A stretch of DNA of 64,000 bases from a bacterium D16-56 (GCA_003611875.1 RAYY01000018.1:1-64000); one strand, 5' to 3'. Shown: positions 1-8,743, counted from the first letter of the stretch. The notes: generated from the sequence alone by a model not told the origin. A program made the numbers and translations.

Positions 1-71
1 TGGGGCGCTGCCGCAAGGGTAAGGAAAAGCGCATTACCATCTACTACAAATTTGTCGGGGCTATCCAATAA
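1..71 (+). CDS. 3' end of a large serine recombinase (partial)
   Basis: Only the last 22 codons are in the window, in the third reading frame, ending at TAA 69-71. The tail is basic and aromatic and ends in ITIYYKFVGAIQ. The IDIYY-F-G pattern is what I know from the C-termini of large serine recombinases with a DUF4368 tail (TnpX/TndX relatives), which excise and integrate mobile elements. The catalytic domain lies outside the window, so this rests on one short motif. Such genes usually sit close to one end of their element, and the next sequence is a decayed chromosomal-type gene, which fits an element boundary here. It could also be the tail of some other basic protein. Confidence 0.5.
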   Translation, partial: GRCRKGKEKRITIYYKFVGAIQ

Positions 72-87
72 GCAAAAACGGCATCCC

Positions 88-593
88 CTATGGATGCCTA
101 AAAAAATAACTTGGCTTTACGTCTATTTGACTTCTCATCATCCTGTCTTCCTCTTTCGGACTGATTTTCTTTAATATTTTTGTGGGAACGTCTCCCACTA
201 TGGTCATAGGCGGGACATCCCGGGTTACTACGGCTCTAGCAGCCACCACTGACCAGTCGCCCGGGCAGTACCGTGGCATTAGATCCAATCCATACATGAT
301 TCCCTGCTTTTAGGGCGCATAATGATTCTTCCTGTTTTACCCCGGATCAAGGTCATGGTTAATGGCTGCCAGGACCACATTGTGTCCGATCAGCGCTCCG
401 TCTCCAATCCAGATTCCACCTTGATCCTGAAAATGGCATCTGGAATTGATAAATACATCTTTTCCAATGATAATATTTTTCCAAAGTCTGTATAAAACGG
501 GGGAAGCAGCCGAAAGGTATTGTCTATCCTTTTGCCAGTCAATCTGCCCATAATCTCCCTCAATTCCTCCGGGGTATGATATTGGTGATTCAT
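88..593 (-). pseudogene. Sugar O-acetyltransferase (maltose/galactoside type), frameshifted remnant
   Basis: The start is ATG 593-591, preceded by GAGGAT. The N-terminal frame reads MNHQYHTPEELREIMGRLTG and reaches PPFYTDFGK. The reading then shifts to NIIIGKDVFINSRCHFQDQG and GHNVVLAAINHDLDPG, shifts again to NHVWIGSNATVLPG, and again to AVVTRDVPPMTIVGDVPTKI. In order these are the N-terminal helical part, the left-handed beta-helix hexapeptides (including the active-site NHD) and the C-terminal coil of the LacA/Maa acetyltransferase family. At least three frameshifts break it, so it cannot give a full protein. It is divergent from the broken LysR gene 58 bp away, a common pairing of regulator and target. 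Its 3' end lies against the recombinase tail, which suggests the element inserted in or next to it. Confidence 0.85.
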
Positions 594-650
594 TTCTATC
601 CTCAGCCGTATACGGCAAAAGGATGTGCAGGAATAAAGGAGGATTCCCAT

Positions 651-1036
651 TTGGATATTCGAGTATTACAATATTTTCCGGCAGCGGCAAGAGAAGAAAG
701 CATCACAAAGGCCGCCCAGAATCTTCAAAAAAGCATCCCCTGATCCATTACCACATTTACAGCGGCGACACAGAACGTGTGATGGAAAAGCTGGATAAGG
801 GACTGATTGATTTCGGCCTTTTAGTGGGCCAGGTGGATATCAGTAAATATGATTATATACGTTTTCCTGTGAAAGATACCTGGGGCGTATTGATGTGTAA
901 AGACAGTCCTTTGGCACAAAAGGAGTCGGTTTCACCTGAAGATCTGTGGGACAAGCCGCTGATTATTTCCCATCAGACTTGGATTAACAATGAAATGTTT
1001 CCCTGGCTGCAGGAAGAATTGAATGCAGTCAATTAG
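651..1036 (+). pseudogene. LysR-family transcriptional regulator with large internal deletion
   Basis: A TTG at 651 stands 8 nt after AAGGAGG and opens LDIRVLQYFPAAAREESITK, the classic first helix of a LysR winged helix-turn-helix. After about 25 codons the frame changes and continues directly with HYHIYSGDTERVMEKLDKG and DISKYDYIRFPVKDTWGVL. This is the start of the effector-binding domain, which in intact relatives begins about 100 residues further on. The recognition helix, the linker and part of the first lobe are therefore missing, and the C-terminus also stops early (TAG 1034-1036). A shorter in-frame ATG at 623 would give a 137-aa chimera in the wrong N-terminal frame. It presumably once controlled the divergent acetyltransferase; both are now broken. 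Confidence 0.85.
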
Positions 1037-1274
1037 GGCGGGAGCTGAGGATTTCTGCAAATATTTCATTGGCGCTTTCACGGCGGAGGGCAATGGTAAG
1101 GCTTCGTATATGGTAAGCGCTCATACTATGGCGAGGAGAGTTTTGGATACATGTCAGGATTTCCTGGGGGCAGACTCCCAGGTTGTTCAGGTGCTGTTTA
1201 AAACCGGGATCGCTGGCAATCCATACAATGCGGGCTGATTCACCGGGATTCATATGGCTTAATGGAAGAACCAT
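1029..1274 (-). CDS. FeoA-like SH3 domain protein
   Basis: An 81-aa frame from ATG 1274. It contains LSHMNPGESARIV, LNNLGVCPQ and YHIRSLTIALRRESANEIF. This follows the FeoA layout: L-x-x-L-x-P-G-x-x-x-x-I, then L-x-x-L-G-x-x-P-G, then ALRxxxAxxI. FeoA is a small cytoplasmic partner of the ferrous iron permease FeoB, but no feoB is present here. The gene lies between the LysR remnant, whose 3' end it overlaps by 8 bp, and a perfect inverted repeat. Upstream there is only a weak GAGAA ribosome binding site. Longer in-frame starts run into the inverted repeat and are unlikely. It may be a solitary FeoA domain protein or a leftover of a feo operon. Confidence 0.55.
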   Translation of the reverse strand: MVLPLSHMNPGESARIVWIASDPGFKQHLNNLGVCPQEILTCIQNSPRHSMSAYHIRSLTIALRRESANEIFAEILSSRPN

Positions 1275-1364
1275 GGAAATATTCTCTTTCTTTTTTATGT
1301 TTTTGTTTTGCAGATAATCTATGCGGCAGCCGGGATTTTGGTGACAGAAAGGAGATGGAAAATT

Positions 1365-1416
1365 AAAGTAATGCGAAAAACCCACCGAGGGGTCGGTGGG
1401 TTTTTCGCATTACTTT
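1365..1416. terminator. Perfect 23-bp inverted repeat, bidirectional terminator-like
   Basis: The left arm 1365-1387 and right arm 1394-1416 are exact reverse complements with a 6-nt loop (AGGGGT). A GC-rich core (CCCACCG/CGGTGGG) is flanked by A5 and T5 runs on either strand, so it could terminate transcription in both directions. No intact gene clearly ends at it. Confidence 0.7.
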
Positions 1417-1641
1417 TGGGAATGGTAGGTATACAAATAAAAGAAAATGGTTTTAGGGGGGCCTGCCAGAATTGCATCTGGCAGGTATGAGTATGAAAAA
1501 GCTTTACAATTTCAAGTGTTAACTTGAAACAAAGGCTCATTATCCTTTCGGATAATGTAACTATAGTATAGAGAATATTTGTGTCAAAAGTGTGTCTCCA
1601 TCATAAAAAAAATATAAACAAAATAAAAAATAAAAAAACCC
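1417..1641. other. AT-rich intergenic region with small hairpins
   Basis: I see no convincing gene here. It holds three short inverted repeats: CCTGCCAGA/TCTGGCAGG (1462-1485, 6-nt loop), CAAGT/ACTTG near 1515-1528, and ATTATCC/GGATAAT with a TTTC loop near 1538-1555. A very A-rich tract runs from about 1605 to 1640, just upstream of the mreB promoter, and could act as an UP element. Confidence 0.4.
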
Positions 1642-1670
1642 TTTCAAAATAAGGTATCTTTGTATATAAT
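1642..1670 (+). promoter_or_regulatory. Promoter of mreB
   Basis: TTTCAA (1642-1647), a 17-bp spacer and a perfect TATAAT (1665-1670), preceded by an A-tract. This leaves a leader of about 160 nt before the mreB start. Confidence 0.6.
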
Positions 1671-1837
1671 AAAGAAAGCTGGATTATCTGGAAATTATGG
1701 GAATTTCGGCAAATCAGGTAAGATAGAAGACAGCAAAATAAAATAGTAATTGTATAAAGTTATAAGATTGACATCGGAAATATTGTAAATACTGTAAATA
1801 AAGGAATCGGAAGGAACAAGCAGGAGGAAGAATAAGA

Positions 1838-2842
1838 ATGTTAGTGTCCAATGATATTGGAATTGATTTAGGTACAGCAAGTATTTTAGTATATATTAAG
1901 GGAAAGGGCGTTGTGCTGAAGGAACCGTCTGTGGTGGCCATTGACCGTGATTCCAGTAAGATTATGGCCATTGGTGAGGAAGCAAGGCTGATGATCGGCA
2001 GGACTCCGGGAAATATTATTGCCATACGTCCGCTTCGGCAGGGTGTGATCTCTGACTATACGGTGACAGAGAAGATGCTTAAGTATTTTATCACCAAGGC
2101 AGTAGGAAAACGAACATTGCGCAAGCCTCGTATTGCGGTCTGCATTCCCAGCGGAGCTACAGAGGTTGAGCGGAAAGCTGTGGAGGATGCCACATACAAT
2201 GCCGGAGCCCGTGATGTGGTGATCATTGAGGAGCCGGTTGCGGCGGCTATCGGCGCGGGAGTGGATATATCCAAGGCCTGCGGCAATATGATCGTAGATA
2301 TTGGAGGCGGTACGGCAGATATTGCGGTGATTTCTCTTGGCGGCCCGGTGGTCAGCACATCCATTAAGGTGGCAGGGGATGATTTTGATGAGGCTTTAGT
2401 GCGGTATATGCGAAAGAAGCATAATCTTCTGATTGGAGAGCGAACTGCTGAGGAGATAAAGATCAACATCGGCGCGGCTTACCGCCGTCCTGAGGTTTTG
2501 ACTATGGAGGTACGGGGGAGAAATCTGGTGACAGGGCTTCCCAAGACCATAGTAGTGACCTCAGACGAGACGCTGGAGGCTTTGAGGGAGCCGGCCATGC
2601 AGATCGTGGACGCGGTGCATAATGTGCTGGAGCGGACGCCGCCGGAGCTGGCTGCCGATATTTTTGACAGGGGAATCGTGATGACTGGCGGAGGTGCTCT
2701 GCTGAACGGCTTAGATCAGCTTATTGAGGAGAAATCCGGCATTACCACCATGGTGGCGGAGGAGCCTTTAACAGCCGTAGCCATTGGCACAGGAAAGTTT
2801 ATTGAGTTTCAGCATGGAGACATCAGAGCACATGAATATTGA
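1838..2842 (+). CDS. mreB: Rod shape-determining protein MreB/Mbl
   Basis: A 334-aa bacterial actin. The phosphate-1 motif DLGTA is at residues 10-14, the phosphate-2 motif DIGGGTAD at 154-161 and the adenosine motif near GIVMTGGGALLNG (about 280-291). Length is typical. MreB polymers lie under the membrane and direct the elongasome that builds the side wall. The start follows CAGGAGGAAG by a normal gap. mreC and mreD are not next to it, and a terminator follows, so this is a monocistronic copy of the kind often called mbl or mreBH where several paralogs exist. Which paralog it is cannot be told from this window. Confidence 0.95.
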   Translation: MLVSNDIGIDLGTASILVYIKGKGVVLKEPSVVAIDRDSSKIMAIGEEARLMIGRTPGNIIAIRPLRQGVISDYTVTEKMLKYFITKAVGKRTLRKPRIAVCIPSGATEVERKAVEDATYNAGARDVVIIEEPVAAAIGAGVDISKACGNMIVDIGGGTADIAVISLGGPVVSTSIKVAGDDFDEALVRYMRKKHNLLIGERTAEEIKINIGAAYRRPEVLTMEVRGRNLVTGLPKTIVVTSDETLEALREPAMQIVDAVHNVLERTPPELAADIFDRGIVMTGGGALLNGLDQLIEEKSGITTMVAEEPLTAVAIGTGKFIEFQHGDIRAHEY

Positions 2843-2979
2843 TCTCGCCCTATTCTTTGTGGCAAGTTGTAATAATCGATCGTATTACGGTAGGAATCGC
2901 TGCAGAATTTCGAGTATCTGGCGCTTGGGAGAAGCGTTTGTCTTACAGCATTAAAAGGGTTTCAGATAACCGAAACAGG

Positions 2980-3007
2980 GAGTCATTCAGGATGAGTGGC
3001 TCTTTTT
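2980..3007 (+). terminator. Intrinsic terminator after mreB
   Basis: A 9-bp stem GAGTCATTC/GAGTGGCTC (2980-2988 with 2994-3002, two G-U pairs) with a 5-nt loop and T5 at 3003-3007. The 137 bp between the mreB stop and this hairpin show no gene. Confidence 0.75.
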
Positions 3008-3018
3008 GCGTTTACCGA

Positions 3019-3047
3019 TTGCGTAATGACGGAACTTAGGGTAAAAT
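3019..3047 (+). promoter_or_regulatory. Promoter of recD2
   Basis: TTGCGT (3019-3024), a 17-bp spacer and TAAAAT (3042-3047). The leader that follows contains a short direct repeat, GTTTAGTCAT twice at a 14-bp period near 3077-3100. Confidence 0.45.
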
Positions 3048-3163
3048 AGTTTTAAATTAGTTCTGGGAAGTTCTAGTTTAGTCATGGAGTTTAGTCATAG
3101 TATCGTTATGGTTTGGGGGGATAAGAGTACTGTCAGGATGAAAAAGGAGCAGGTGGCACAGGG

Positions 3164-5395
3164 ATGGCAACAGTAAAAGGGTATGTGGAGAAAATAAAAT
3201 ACCGTAATGAAGAAAACGGTTATTCTGTTCTGGAGGTAGGCGCTGACGGTCAAGACTATGTGCTGGTGGGAACATTCCCCTATATCAGCGACGGAGATCT
3301 GATTGAGGCAGAGGGCAGAATGGTAGAGCATGCTCTTTATGGAGAACAGCTTCAGGTGGAAAAGTATGAGCTGAAGGCTCCCGAGGATACAGCGTCTATG
3401 GAGCGGTATTTAGGGTCTGGTGCGATCAGAGGAGTAAAAGCAGCTCTTGCGGCTCGTATTGTGCGGCGTTTTAAGGCAGATACCTTTCGGGTGATTGAAG
3501 AGGAACCAGAGCGTTTGGCAGAGGTAAAGGGTATCAGCGAAAAGATGGCCAGATCCATCTCAGAGCAGATGGAAGAAAAGAAGGAAATGCGTCAGGCCAT
3601 GATGTTTTTACAGGATTACGGCATTTCCATGAACCTGGCTTTAAAAATATACCAGGAATATGGTCAGCAGATGTATGGAATCATTCGGGAAAATCCGTAC
3701 AGGCTGGCAGATGATATTCAGGGGGTGGGATTTAAAATAGCAGATGAGATTGCCCAGCGTGTAGGAATCGTTATGGACTCCGATTATCGGATCCATAGTG
3801 GTATTTTTTATTGCCTTTTGCAGTCCTCGGCAAACGGCCATACCTATCTGCCTCAGGAAGAACTTTTGAAAAATGCGTCAGAGCTGCTTCATGTGGATTC
3901 GGGAATCATGGAAAAGCACCTGATGGATCTTCAGATGGAAAAGAAAATCGTGGTAAAGGTGGGTGAGAATGACAGCCGCCATATCTATGCATCGCAATAC
4001 TACTATATGGAATTAAATACTGCCAGAATGCTTCACGATTTAAATCTTAGCGGCACAGAGCCGGAGGATGGGATTCGCCGGAAATTAGAACAGATATGCC
4101 AGGAGGAAGGGATCGAGGCAGATGAGATGCAGCTTCAGGCCGTAATACAGGCAGTCAACAGCGGGCTTTTGATTATTACAGGCGGTCCGGGAACCGGGAA
4201 AACCACTACCATCAATACGATTATCCGGTATTTTGAACAGGAAGAAATGACCATTCTTTTGGCAGCGCCTACAGGCAGGGCTGCAAAGCGGATGACAGAA
4301 GCCACCGGCTATGAGGCCAAGACCATTCATCGGCTGCTGGAGCTGAGCGGGGCGCCGGATGACGACAGAGGAACCATGGGAATGCATTTTGAAAGAGGAG
4401 AGGATCATCCTTTGGATGCAGATGCAGTCATTATAGATGAGACTTCCATGGTGGACATTTATTTGATGAATGCATTGTTAAAGGCTGTCAGTCCTGGCAC
4501 CAGGCTGATTTTAGTGGGGGATGTGAACCAGCTTCCCAGTGTGGGGGCAGGGAATGTGCTGCGGGATATGATCGAGTCGGGACGATTTCGGGTGGTTAGC
4601 CTGAATCGGATTTTCCGGCAGGCAGCAGAAAGTGACATTATTGTCAATGCCCATAAGATTAATGCAGGGGATCCGATTTCCTTGGGGAAACGAAGCCGTG
4701 ATTTTTTGTTTATCCGGGGAGAGCAGCCGGATGGAATTATCCATTCTATGATAACGCTGGTGAGAGAGAAGCTGCCTGGATATGTAAAGGCAGATCCCTT
4801 TGAAATCCAGATTATGACGCCCATGAGAAAGGGGGCGTTGGGAGTGGAGCGGCTGAACGGTATCCTGCAGGAGCATTTAAATCCCAGGGCTGCCAATAAG
4901 GCAGAGAAGGAGGCAGGAGGAACCTTGTACCGGGTGGGGGATAAGGTGATGCAGGTGAAGAACAATTACCAGTTGGAGTGGGAGGTTCGAAGCAGCCATG
5001 GTATTGTGTCGGATTCAGGTATGGGGGTTTTTAACGGAGATATTGGAATTATTCGGGAAATCAATACTTTTGCGGAAGAAATGACCGTAGAGTTTGACGA
5101 GGGAAGGATGGTGGATTACGGGTTCCGGCAGCTGGAGGAGCTGGAGCTTGCCTATGCAATTACCATACATAAGTCCCAGGGCAGTGAATACCCGGCAGTA
5201 GTCATTCCGGTTCATTCAGGCCCTCGAATGCTGATGACGCGGAATCTGATCTACACGGCTGTGACCAGAGCACGGTCCTGTGTATGTCTGGTGGGGATTC
5301 CGGAAATGTTTCAGTCCATGGTGGATAATGAGATGGAGCAGAAACGATATACAGGCCTTAAAGATCGGATCCAAGAGATTGTGGATGAAGGGTGA
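3164..5395 (+). CDS. recD2: RecD2-type ATP-dependent DNA helicase
   Basis: A 743-aa protein of the RecD/TraA family, which unwinds DNA 5' to 3' in repair and recombination without RecBC. Residues 1-90 are the OB-like N-terminal domain, and 90-200 hold helix-hairpin-helix repeats (EVKGISEKMA, LADDIQGVGFKIADEI). The Walker A motif GGPGTGKTT is at about 340-348 and the DE-box IIDETSMVD near 425. The C-terminal UvrD-like motif TIHKSQGSEYP is followed by TAVTRARSCV. Length is normal. The ATG follows AAGGAGCAGGTGGCACAGGG. comF follows 24 bp downstream, suggesting a shared transcript. Confidence 0.95.
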   Translation: MATVKGYVEKIKYRNEENGYSVLEVGADGQDYVLVGTFPYISDGDLIEAEGRMVEHALYGEQLQVEKYELKAPEDTASMERYLGSGAIRGVKAALAARIVRRFKADTFRVIEEEPERLAEVKGISEKMARSISEQMEEKKEMRQAMMFLQDYGISMNLALKIYQEYGQQMYGIIRENPYRLADDIQGVGFKIADEIAQRVGIVMDSDYRIHSGIFYCLLQSSANGHTYLPQEELLKNASELLHVDSGIMEKHLMDLQMEKKIVVKVGENDSRHIYASQYYYMELNTARMLHDLNLSGTEPEDGIRRKLEQICQEEGIEADEMQLQAVIQAVNSGLLIITGGPGTGKTTTINTIIRYFEQEEMTILLAAPTGRAAKRMTEATGYEAKTIHRLLELSGAPDDDRGTMGMHFERGEDHPLDADAVIIDETSMVDIYLMNALLKAVSPGTRLILVGDVNQLPSVGAGNVLRDMIESGRFRVVSLNRIFRQAAESDIIVNAHKINAGDPISLGKRSRDFLFIRGEQPDGIIHSMITLVREKLPGYVKADPFEIQIMTPMRKGALGVERLNGILQEHLNPRAANKAEKEAGGTLYRVGDKVMQVKNNYQLEWEVRSSHGIVSDSGMGVFNGDIGIIREINTFAEEMTVEFDEGRMVDYGFRQLEELELAYAITIHKSQGSEYPAVVIPVHSGPRMLMTRNLIYTAVTRARSCVCLVGIPEMFQSMVDNEMEQKRYTGLKDRIQEIVDEG

Positions 5396-5419
5396 CAGGT
5401 ATAAAAAGAAGGAGGAGAA

Positions 5420-6172
5420 TTGAAGGGGTTATTATATAGAAAAATCCGGGAAGCAGGAATGGCATGGGTGAATGTGCTGTTTCCGAGAAGATGTCCGGTT
5501 TGCGGCAGAATTGTATGCAGGGAAAGAGAGCTGATCTGCCCGTCCTGTATTTCTCGGCTGTCAGTGGTAAAACAGCCTGTATGCAGAAAATGCGGCAAGG
5601 AAATATGGAGTGACCAGGAAGAATATTGTCTGGATTGTACCCGCCACCGCCGGACTTTTGATTCCGGGGTGGCGCTATTGAATTATAATGAGGCAGCGAA
5701 GCACTCCATGGCAGCGATCAAATATAAAAACAAGCGGGAATATCTGGACTTTTACGGCGCTGCTTTGGTAAGTCGTTTTCAGAAGGTGGTTTGGCATTGG
5801 CAGGCAGATGTGCTGATTCCGGTGCCGGTTCATCCCTCCCGCCGCCGAAGGAGAGGATTTAACCAGGCAGAGGAGCTGGCAAAGCGTCTCAGCCGGGGAT
5901 GGGGCATTCCGATGGACAAGGAATTTTTGGTCCGCAGTAAAAGGACGGCTCCTCAAAGAGATTTAAATCCGTCAGAACGGCTGAAAAATCTGCAGCAGGC
6001 TTTTGAGGTTCATCCTTGTTATGGCGGGAACAAGAGGGTTCCGCGCTGTGTTGTGCTGGTGGATGATATCTATACTACCGGAAGCACCATGGAGGCGTGT
6101 TCGCGTGTGCTGAGGGCAGCAGGGGTGGAACAGATTCATTTTGTGGCGATTTGTATTGGGCATGGAAGGTAA
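5420..6172 (+). CDS. comF: ComF family phosphoribosyltransferase-like protein
   Basis: A 250-aa protein with a TTG start directly after AAGGAGGAGAA. An N-terminal double zinc ribbon (CPVCG and CPSC near 25-43, CRKCG and CLDC near 55-73) precedes a type I phosphoribosyltransferase domain with the PRPP loop VVLVDDIYTTGST near 211-223. ComF proteins are linked to DNA uptake in competent bacteria and to recombination-associated processing of single-stranded DNA. Lying right behind recD2 supports a role in DNA processing. The 3' end is 4 bp from the convergent gene that ends at 6177. Confidence 0.92.
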   Translation: MKGLLYRKIREAGMAWVNVLFPRRCPVCGRIVCRERELICPSCISRLSVVKQPVCRKCGKEIWSDQEEYCLDCTRHRRTFDSGVALLNYNEAAKHSMAAIKYKNKREYLDFYGAALVSRFQKVVWHWQADVLIPVPVHPSRRRRRGFNQAEELAKRLSRGWGIPMDKEFLVRSKRTAPQRDLNPSERLKNLQQAFEVHPCYGGNKRVPRCVVLVDDIYTTGSTMEACSRVLRAAGVEQIHFVAICIGHGR

Positions 6173-6176
6173 GAAA

Positions 6177-6680
6177 CTACTTACAAAATACGATAATCTG
6201 TTCCGGGGAGGTCTGAGCAGGGATGCTTCGGGTGGAGGCAGTGTAAATGACAAGAAGCATTTTTCCGGACAGGACGCCGCCAAAGGGCTGACCGTTGGGA
6301 AGGATTTTTTTGGTAGTGCCGGAAATGTTAAGGCGCAGGGTATCGTCGGAGTTGGTTAACTGGTTTCCTGAGGGAAGACGGTTAAAGGTATCCAATGCGG
6401 CAGAGGTGCCGGCAGGAGTGGGAACAACCACGACTGCGTGATATTGAGGTGGATAGATTAATGGCACAGGAGCCAGGAGAGAGTAAAAGCAGGTTATTTG
6501 TTCTCCGGTTTGTAAGGGATGATTGTCTGGAATATAGGTGGAGCCGTCCACAAGAATATTGACAATGCCCTGGTCCAGGGTCTGCAGGGTGAGCATCAGG
6601 CCGCAGCCAGCCTGCGCAGGAGCTGAGTTCTGCCATTGGATCTGCAGGATGGTTCCGGATGTGGAAGTGTATTGAGACAT
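6177..6680 (-). CDS. Conserved-looking hypothetical protein (167 aa)
   Basis: I do not recognise the family. The start chosen is ATG 6680 after GGGAGG; an upstream ATG at 6770 has no ribosome binding site. The protein begins MSQYTSTSGTILQIQWQNS and shows no signal peptide or membrane segment. It is rich in beta-prone stretches (GLMLTLQTLDQGIVNILVDG, YHAVVVVPTP, MLLVIYTAS), suggesting a compact beta fold. A C-terminal half with many Asn, Gly, Thr and Pro could suit an OB or lectin-like surface. It is convergent with comF and separated from the next minus-strand gene by about 150 bp, so it probably has its own transcript. Confidence 0.6.
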   Translation of the reverse strand: MSQYTSTSGTILQIQWQNSAPAQAGCGLMLTLQTLDQGIVNILVDGSTYIPDNHPLQTGEQITCFYSLLAPVPLIYPPQYHAVVVVPTPAGTSAALDTFNRLPSGNQLTNSDDTLRLNISGTTKKILPNGQPFGGVLSGKMLLVIYTASTRSIPAQTSPEQIIVFCK

Positions 6681-6832
6681 GAAAGCCTCCCATGGGTTTA
6701 TCATTATCATACTATGTGATAAATGAAAAAAAGTACTGCTGTGCGGGAGAAAATTTACAGTAGTCTGCAAATCATTTGCATCACTGGTTTGGCTCTCTCA
6801 CACGGCAGTACGAATACAGCCTTCTATGACTT

Positions 6833-8728
6833 TTATATGGAGATTAGCTGGAATGGAATCTGGTTGGCAGTCATCATCTGAGCTTCTCTCTGATGACAGG
6901 TAAAAATAATAAGCTGGTTATTATATGCCTGTGACAGCCATTTCAGCGCTGTTTTCAGACGTTCGTCGTCATATTGAACAAAGCTGTCGTCAAAAATCAG
7001 GGGCATCTGGTCGTGGCCGGTCTGAAGCAGGCGGGCAGCAGCCATGCGCAGGGCCAGATATACCTGGTCCATGGTTCCGCTGCTGACCTGTGATACAGGA
7101 ACCAGCTTGGTGCGGGTGTTCATAAACAGGTTTAGGTTTTCATCTACACTCATACTGTCATAGATTCCGCCGGTGATTTCTCCAATCATGTCAGAGGCCG
7201 CTTTGTTTAAATGAAGTCCGAAAGAATCCCGGATGGTGGACGACAATTCGGTCATGGTATCCAATGCTAAGTCAATGGCAGCAATTTCTTCCCGGATCCG
7301 GTCGTTTTCTTCTAAGATCTGTTTGAGGGATTCTACCTGATCCTTACAGTGGGAAAGGTGATCCAGCTTTTTTTCCAGCTCCCATTGGGAACGCTGCTGA
7401 CGGGTGATGATCTCATCACAGGAGGCAGCCTGGCTTTTCAGGGAGGAAATTTCTTCAGCCTTCATGGAAACAGAGGTTTCTGAGCGAATCAGGGTCTGGC
7501 TTAACCGGATATATTCCTCCATCCGTGCAAGAAATGCTTCCATGGCATCCTCTGAGATGGCAGGGTCTCCTAAATGGCGGGAGAACACCTCCTGCAGCAG
7601 CTTGCTTGTGTAGGATAAATTCCTCCGGTCATGCTTCCGTGCCAGAAGCAACGCAATACCTGTAATGGAAAACAGTAAGGTGATAATGGCAAGGACGGCA
7701 ATTAAAAGCAGACCTGGGTCTCCGAGGCTGGATAATAAGGATGCCTGGATCCCTTCCTCCGAGAGGGAGATACGCCTGGCATGTTCCTGGGCTATGATGA
7801 CCGCCGTAAAAGCCCCTGTGACGACTGCCATGAAAAGTGCCAGTCCGGCCAGCACAGACACGGATTTTTTTTCACAGGCAATTTTGGCAGTGTGATAGGA
7901 GTCAAAGATCCCCATGGTTTCATCCCGATAACGAGTTACCGATTCCTCGTCTGTGAACTGGGCACTGGATAAGGCCTGTCTTCCGGATGCAATTTTCTGC
8001 AGCAGGGTTTCTCTCTCCTCCTGCTTTTGGGAAATCTGACTATGAACCTGGGTGCGCTGATTCTGGTATGCCTGAAGCTGATTTTCGTATTCAGGGGATG
8101 CAATATTCCGCTCAATACTGCGGATTTCTCCCATCAAGGCCGTATAATTCCGGGCAGCGTCCGGATCCAGCAGCCGGTCAAATTCCTTGCGCCGGCTTCG
8201 AAGCTGGGATGCGGCCCGGGTGATGTTTAAAGACATATTGCCAGTGGTATTCATATTGGCAATGTAGTTGCGCAGCTCTGTCACCATGCCGCCGTCTGTG
8301 GCGCTTTTGAGCTGGCCGATGCTGATTGTGTTGGTATAGGTAGTTTCACTAAGGCCGCAGAGCAGCCGGTCTAAGAAAGCCTTGTCAGGCTCTATTTGCT
8401 TTCCTCGGGTTTCATTGACAATGGTCAGGGACTTCTGGTCTTTCCGGAAATTTCGCTCTATTCGATAAATTTCCCCTTCCTGCTCCACCCGAAGCCAGCC
8501 GCCGTAGGCAGCCTTATTGTCCCAAGGCTCGTAATGAGACCAGGTATCATTTCTGGAGGCTCGTCCTCTGCCTCGCTCCAGGCCAAAAAGCATAGAACGG
8601 ACAAAGGTGTGAATGGTGGATTTGCCGGCCTCGTTTTTACCGTATACAACATTCAGACCATCGGAAAAGGTCAGGTCGCGGTCGTGAAACTTACCGAACC
8701 CGTCAATGTGTAAATCCAGTAATTTCAT
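6833..8728 (-). CDS. yhaN: SbcC/YhaN-like ATPase with internal membrane segments
   Basis: A 631-aa SMC/Rad50-type protein. The N-terminus has YGKNEAGKST (Walker A, about 29-38). Coiled coils run from about 160 to 270 and from 390 to 500. The C-terminal signature VSSGTMDQVYLALRMAAARL and Walker B LIFDDSFVQYD lie near 545-590. Two strongly hydrophobic segments lie within roughly residues 290-370, so the coiled-coil arms look anchored in the membrane, as in YhaN of Bacillus. It follows the metallophosphoesterase gene by 15 bp and has AAGGAGG upstream of its ATG. Together the pair resembles an SbcCD-like nuclease complex. It is shorter than full SbcC (about 1000 aa). Confidence 0.85.
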   Translation of the reverse strand: MKLLDLHIDGFGKFHDRDLTFSDGLNVVYGKNEAGKSTIHTFVRSMLFGLERGRGRASRNDTWSHYEPWDNKAAYGGWLRVEQEGEIYRIERNFRKDQKSLTIVNETRGKQIEPDKAFLDRLLCGLSETTYTNTISIGQLKSATDGGMVTELRNYIANMNTTGNMSLNITRAASQLRSRRKEFDRLLDPDAARNYTALMGEIRSIERNIASPEYENQLQAYQNQRTQVHSQISQKQEERETLLQKIASGRQALSSAQFTDEESVTRYRDETMGIFDSYHTAKIACEKKSVSVLAGLALFMAVVTGAFTAVIIAQEHARRISLSEEGIQASLLSSLGDPGLLLIAVLAIITLLFSITGIALLLARKHDRRNLSYTSKLLQEVFSRHLGDPAISEDAMEAFLARMEEYIRLSQTLIRSETSVSMKAEEISSLKSQAASCDEIITRQQRSQWELEKKLDHLSHCKDQVESLKQILEENDRIREEIAAIDLALDTMTELSSTIRDSFGLHLNKAASDMIGEITGGIYDSMSVDENLNLFMNTRTKLVPVSQVSSGTMDQVYLALRMAAARLLQTGHDQMPLIFDDSFVQYDDERLKTALKWLSQAYNNQLIIFTCHQREAQMMTANQIPFQLISI

Positions 8729-8743
8729 CCTGTCAGATCCTCC

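Noticed and set aside
2839-3039. 66-codon plus-strand frame overlapping the mreB stop
   Set aside because: No ribosome binding site, no recognisable composition, and it contains the mreB terminator and next promoter.
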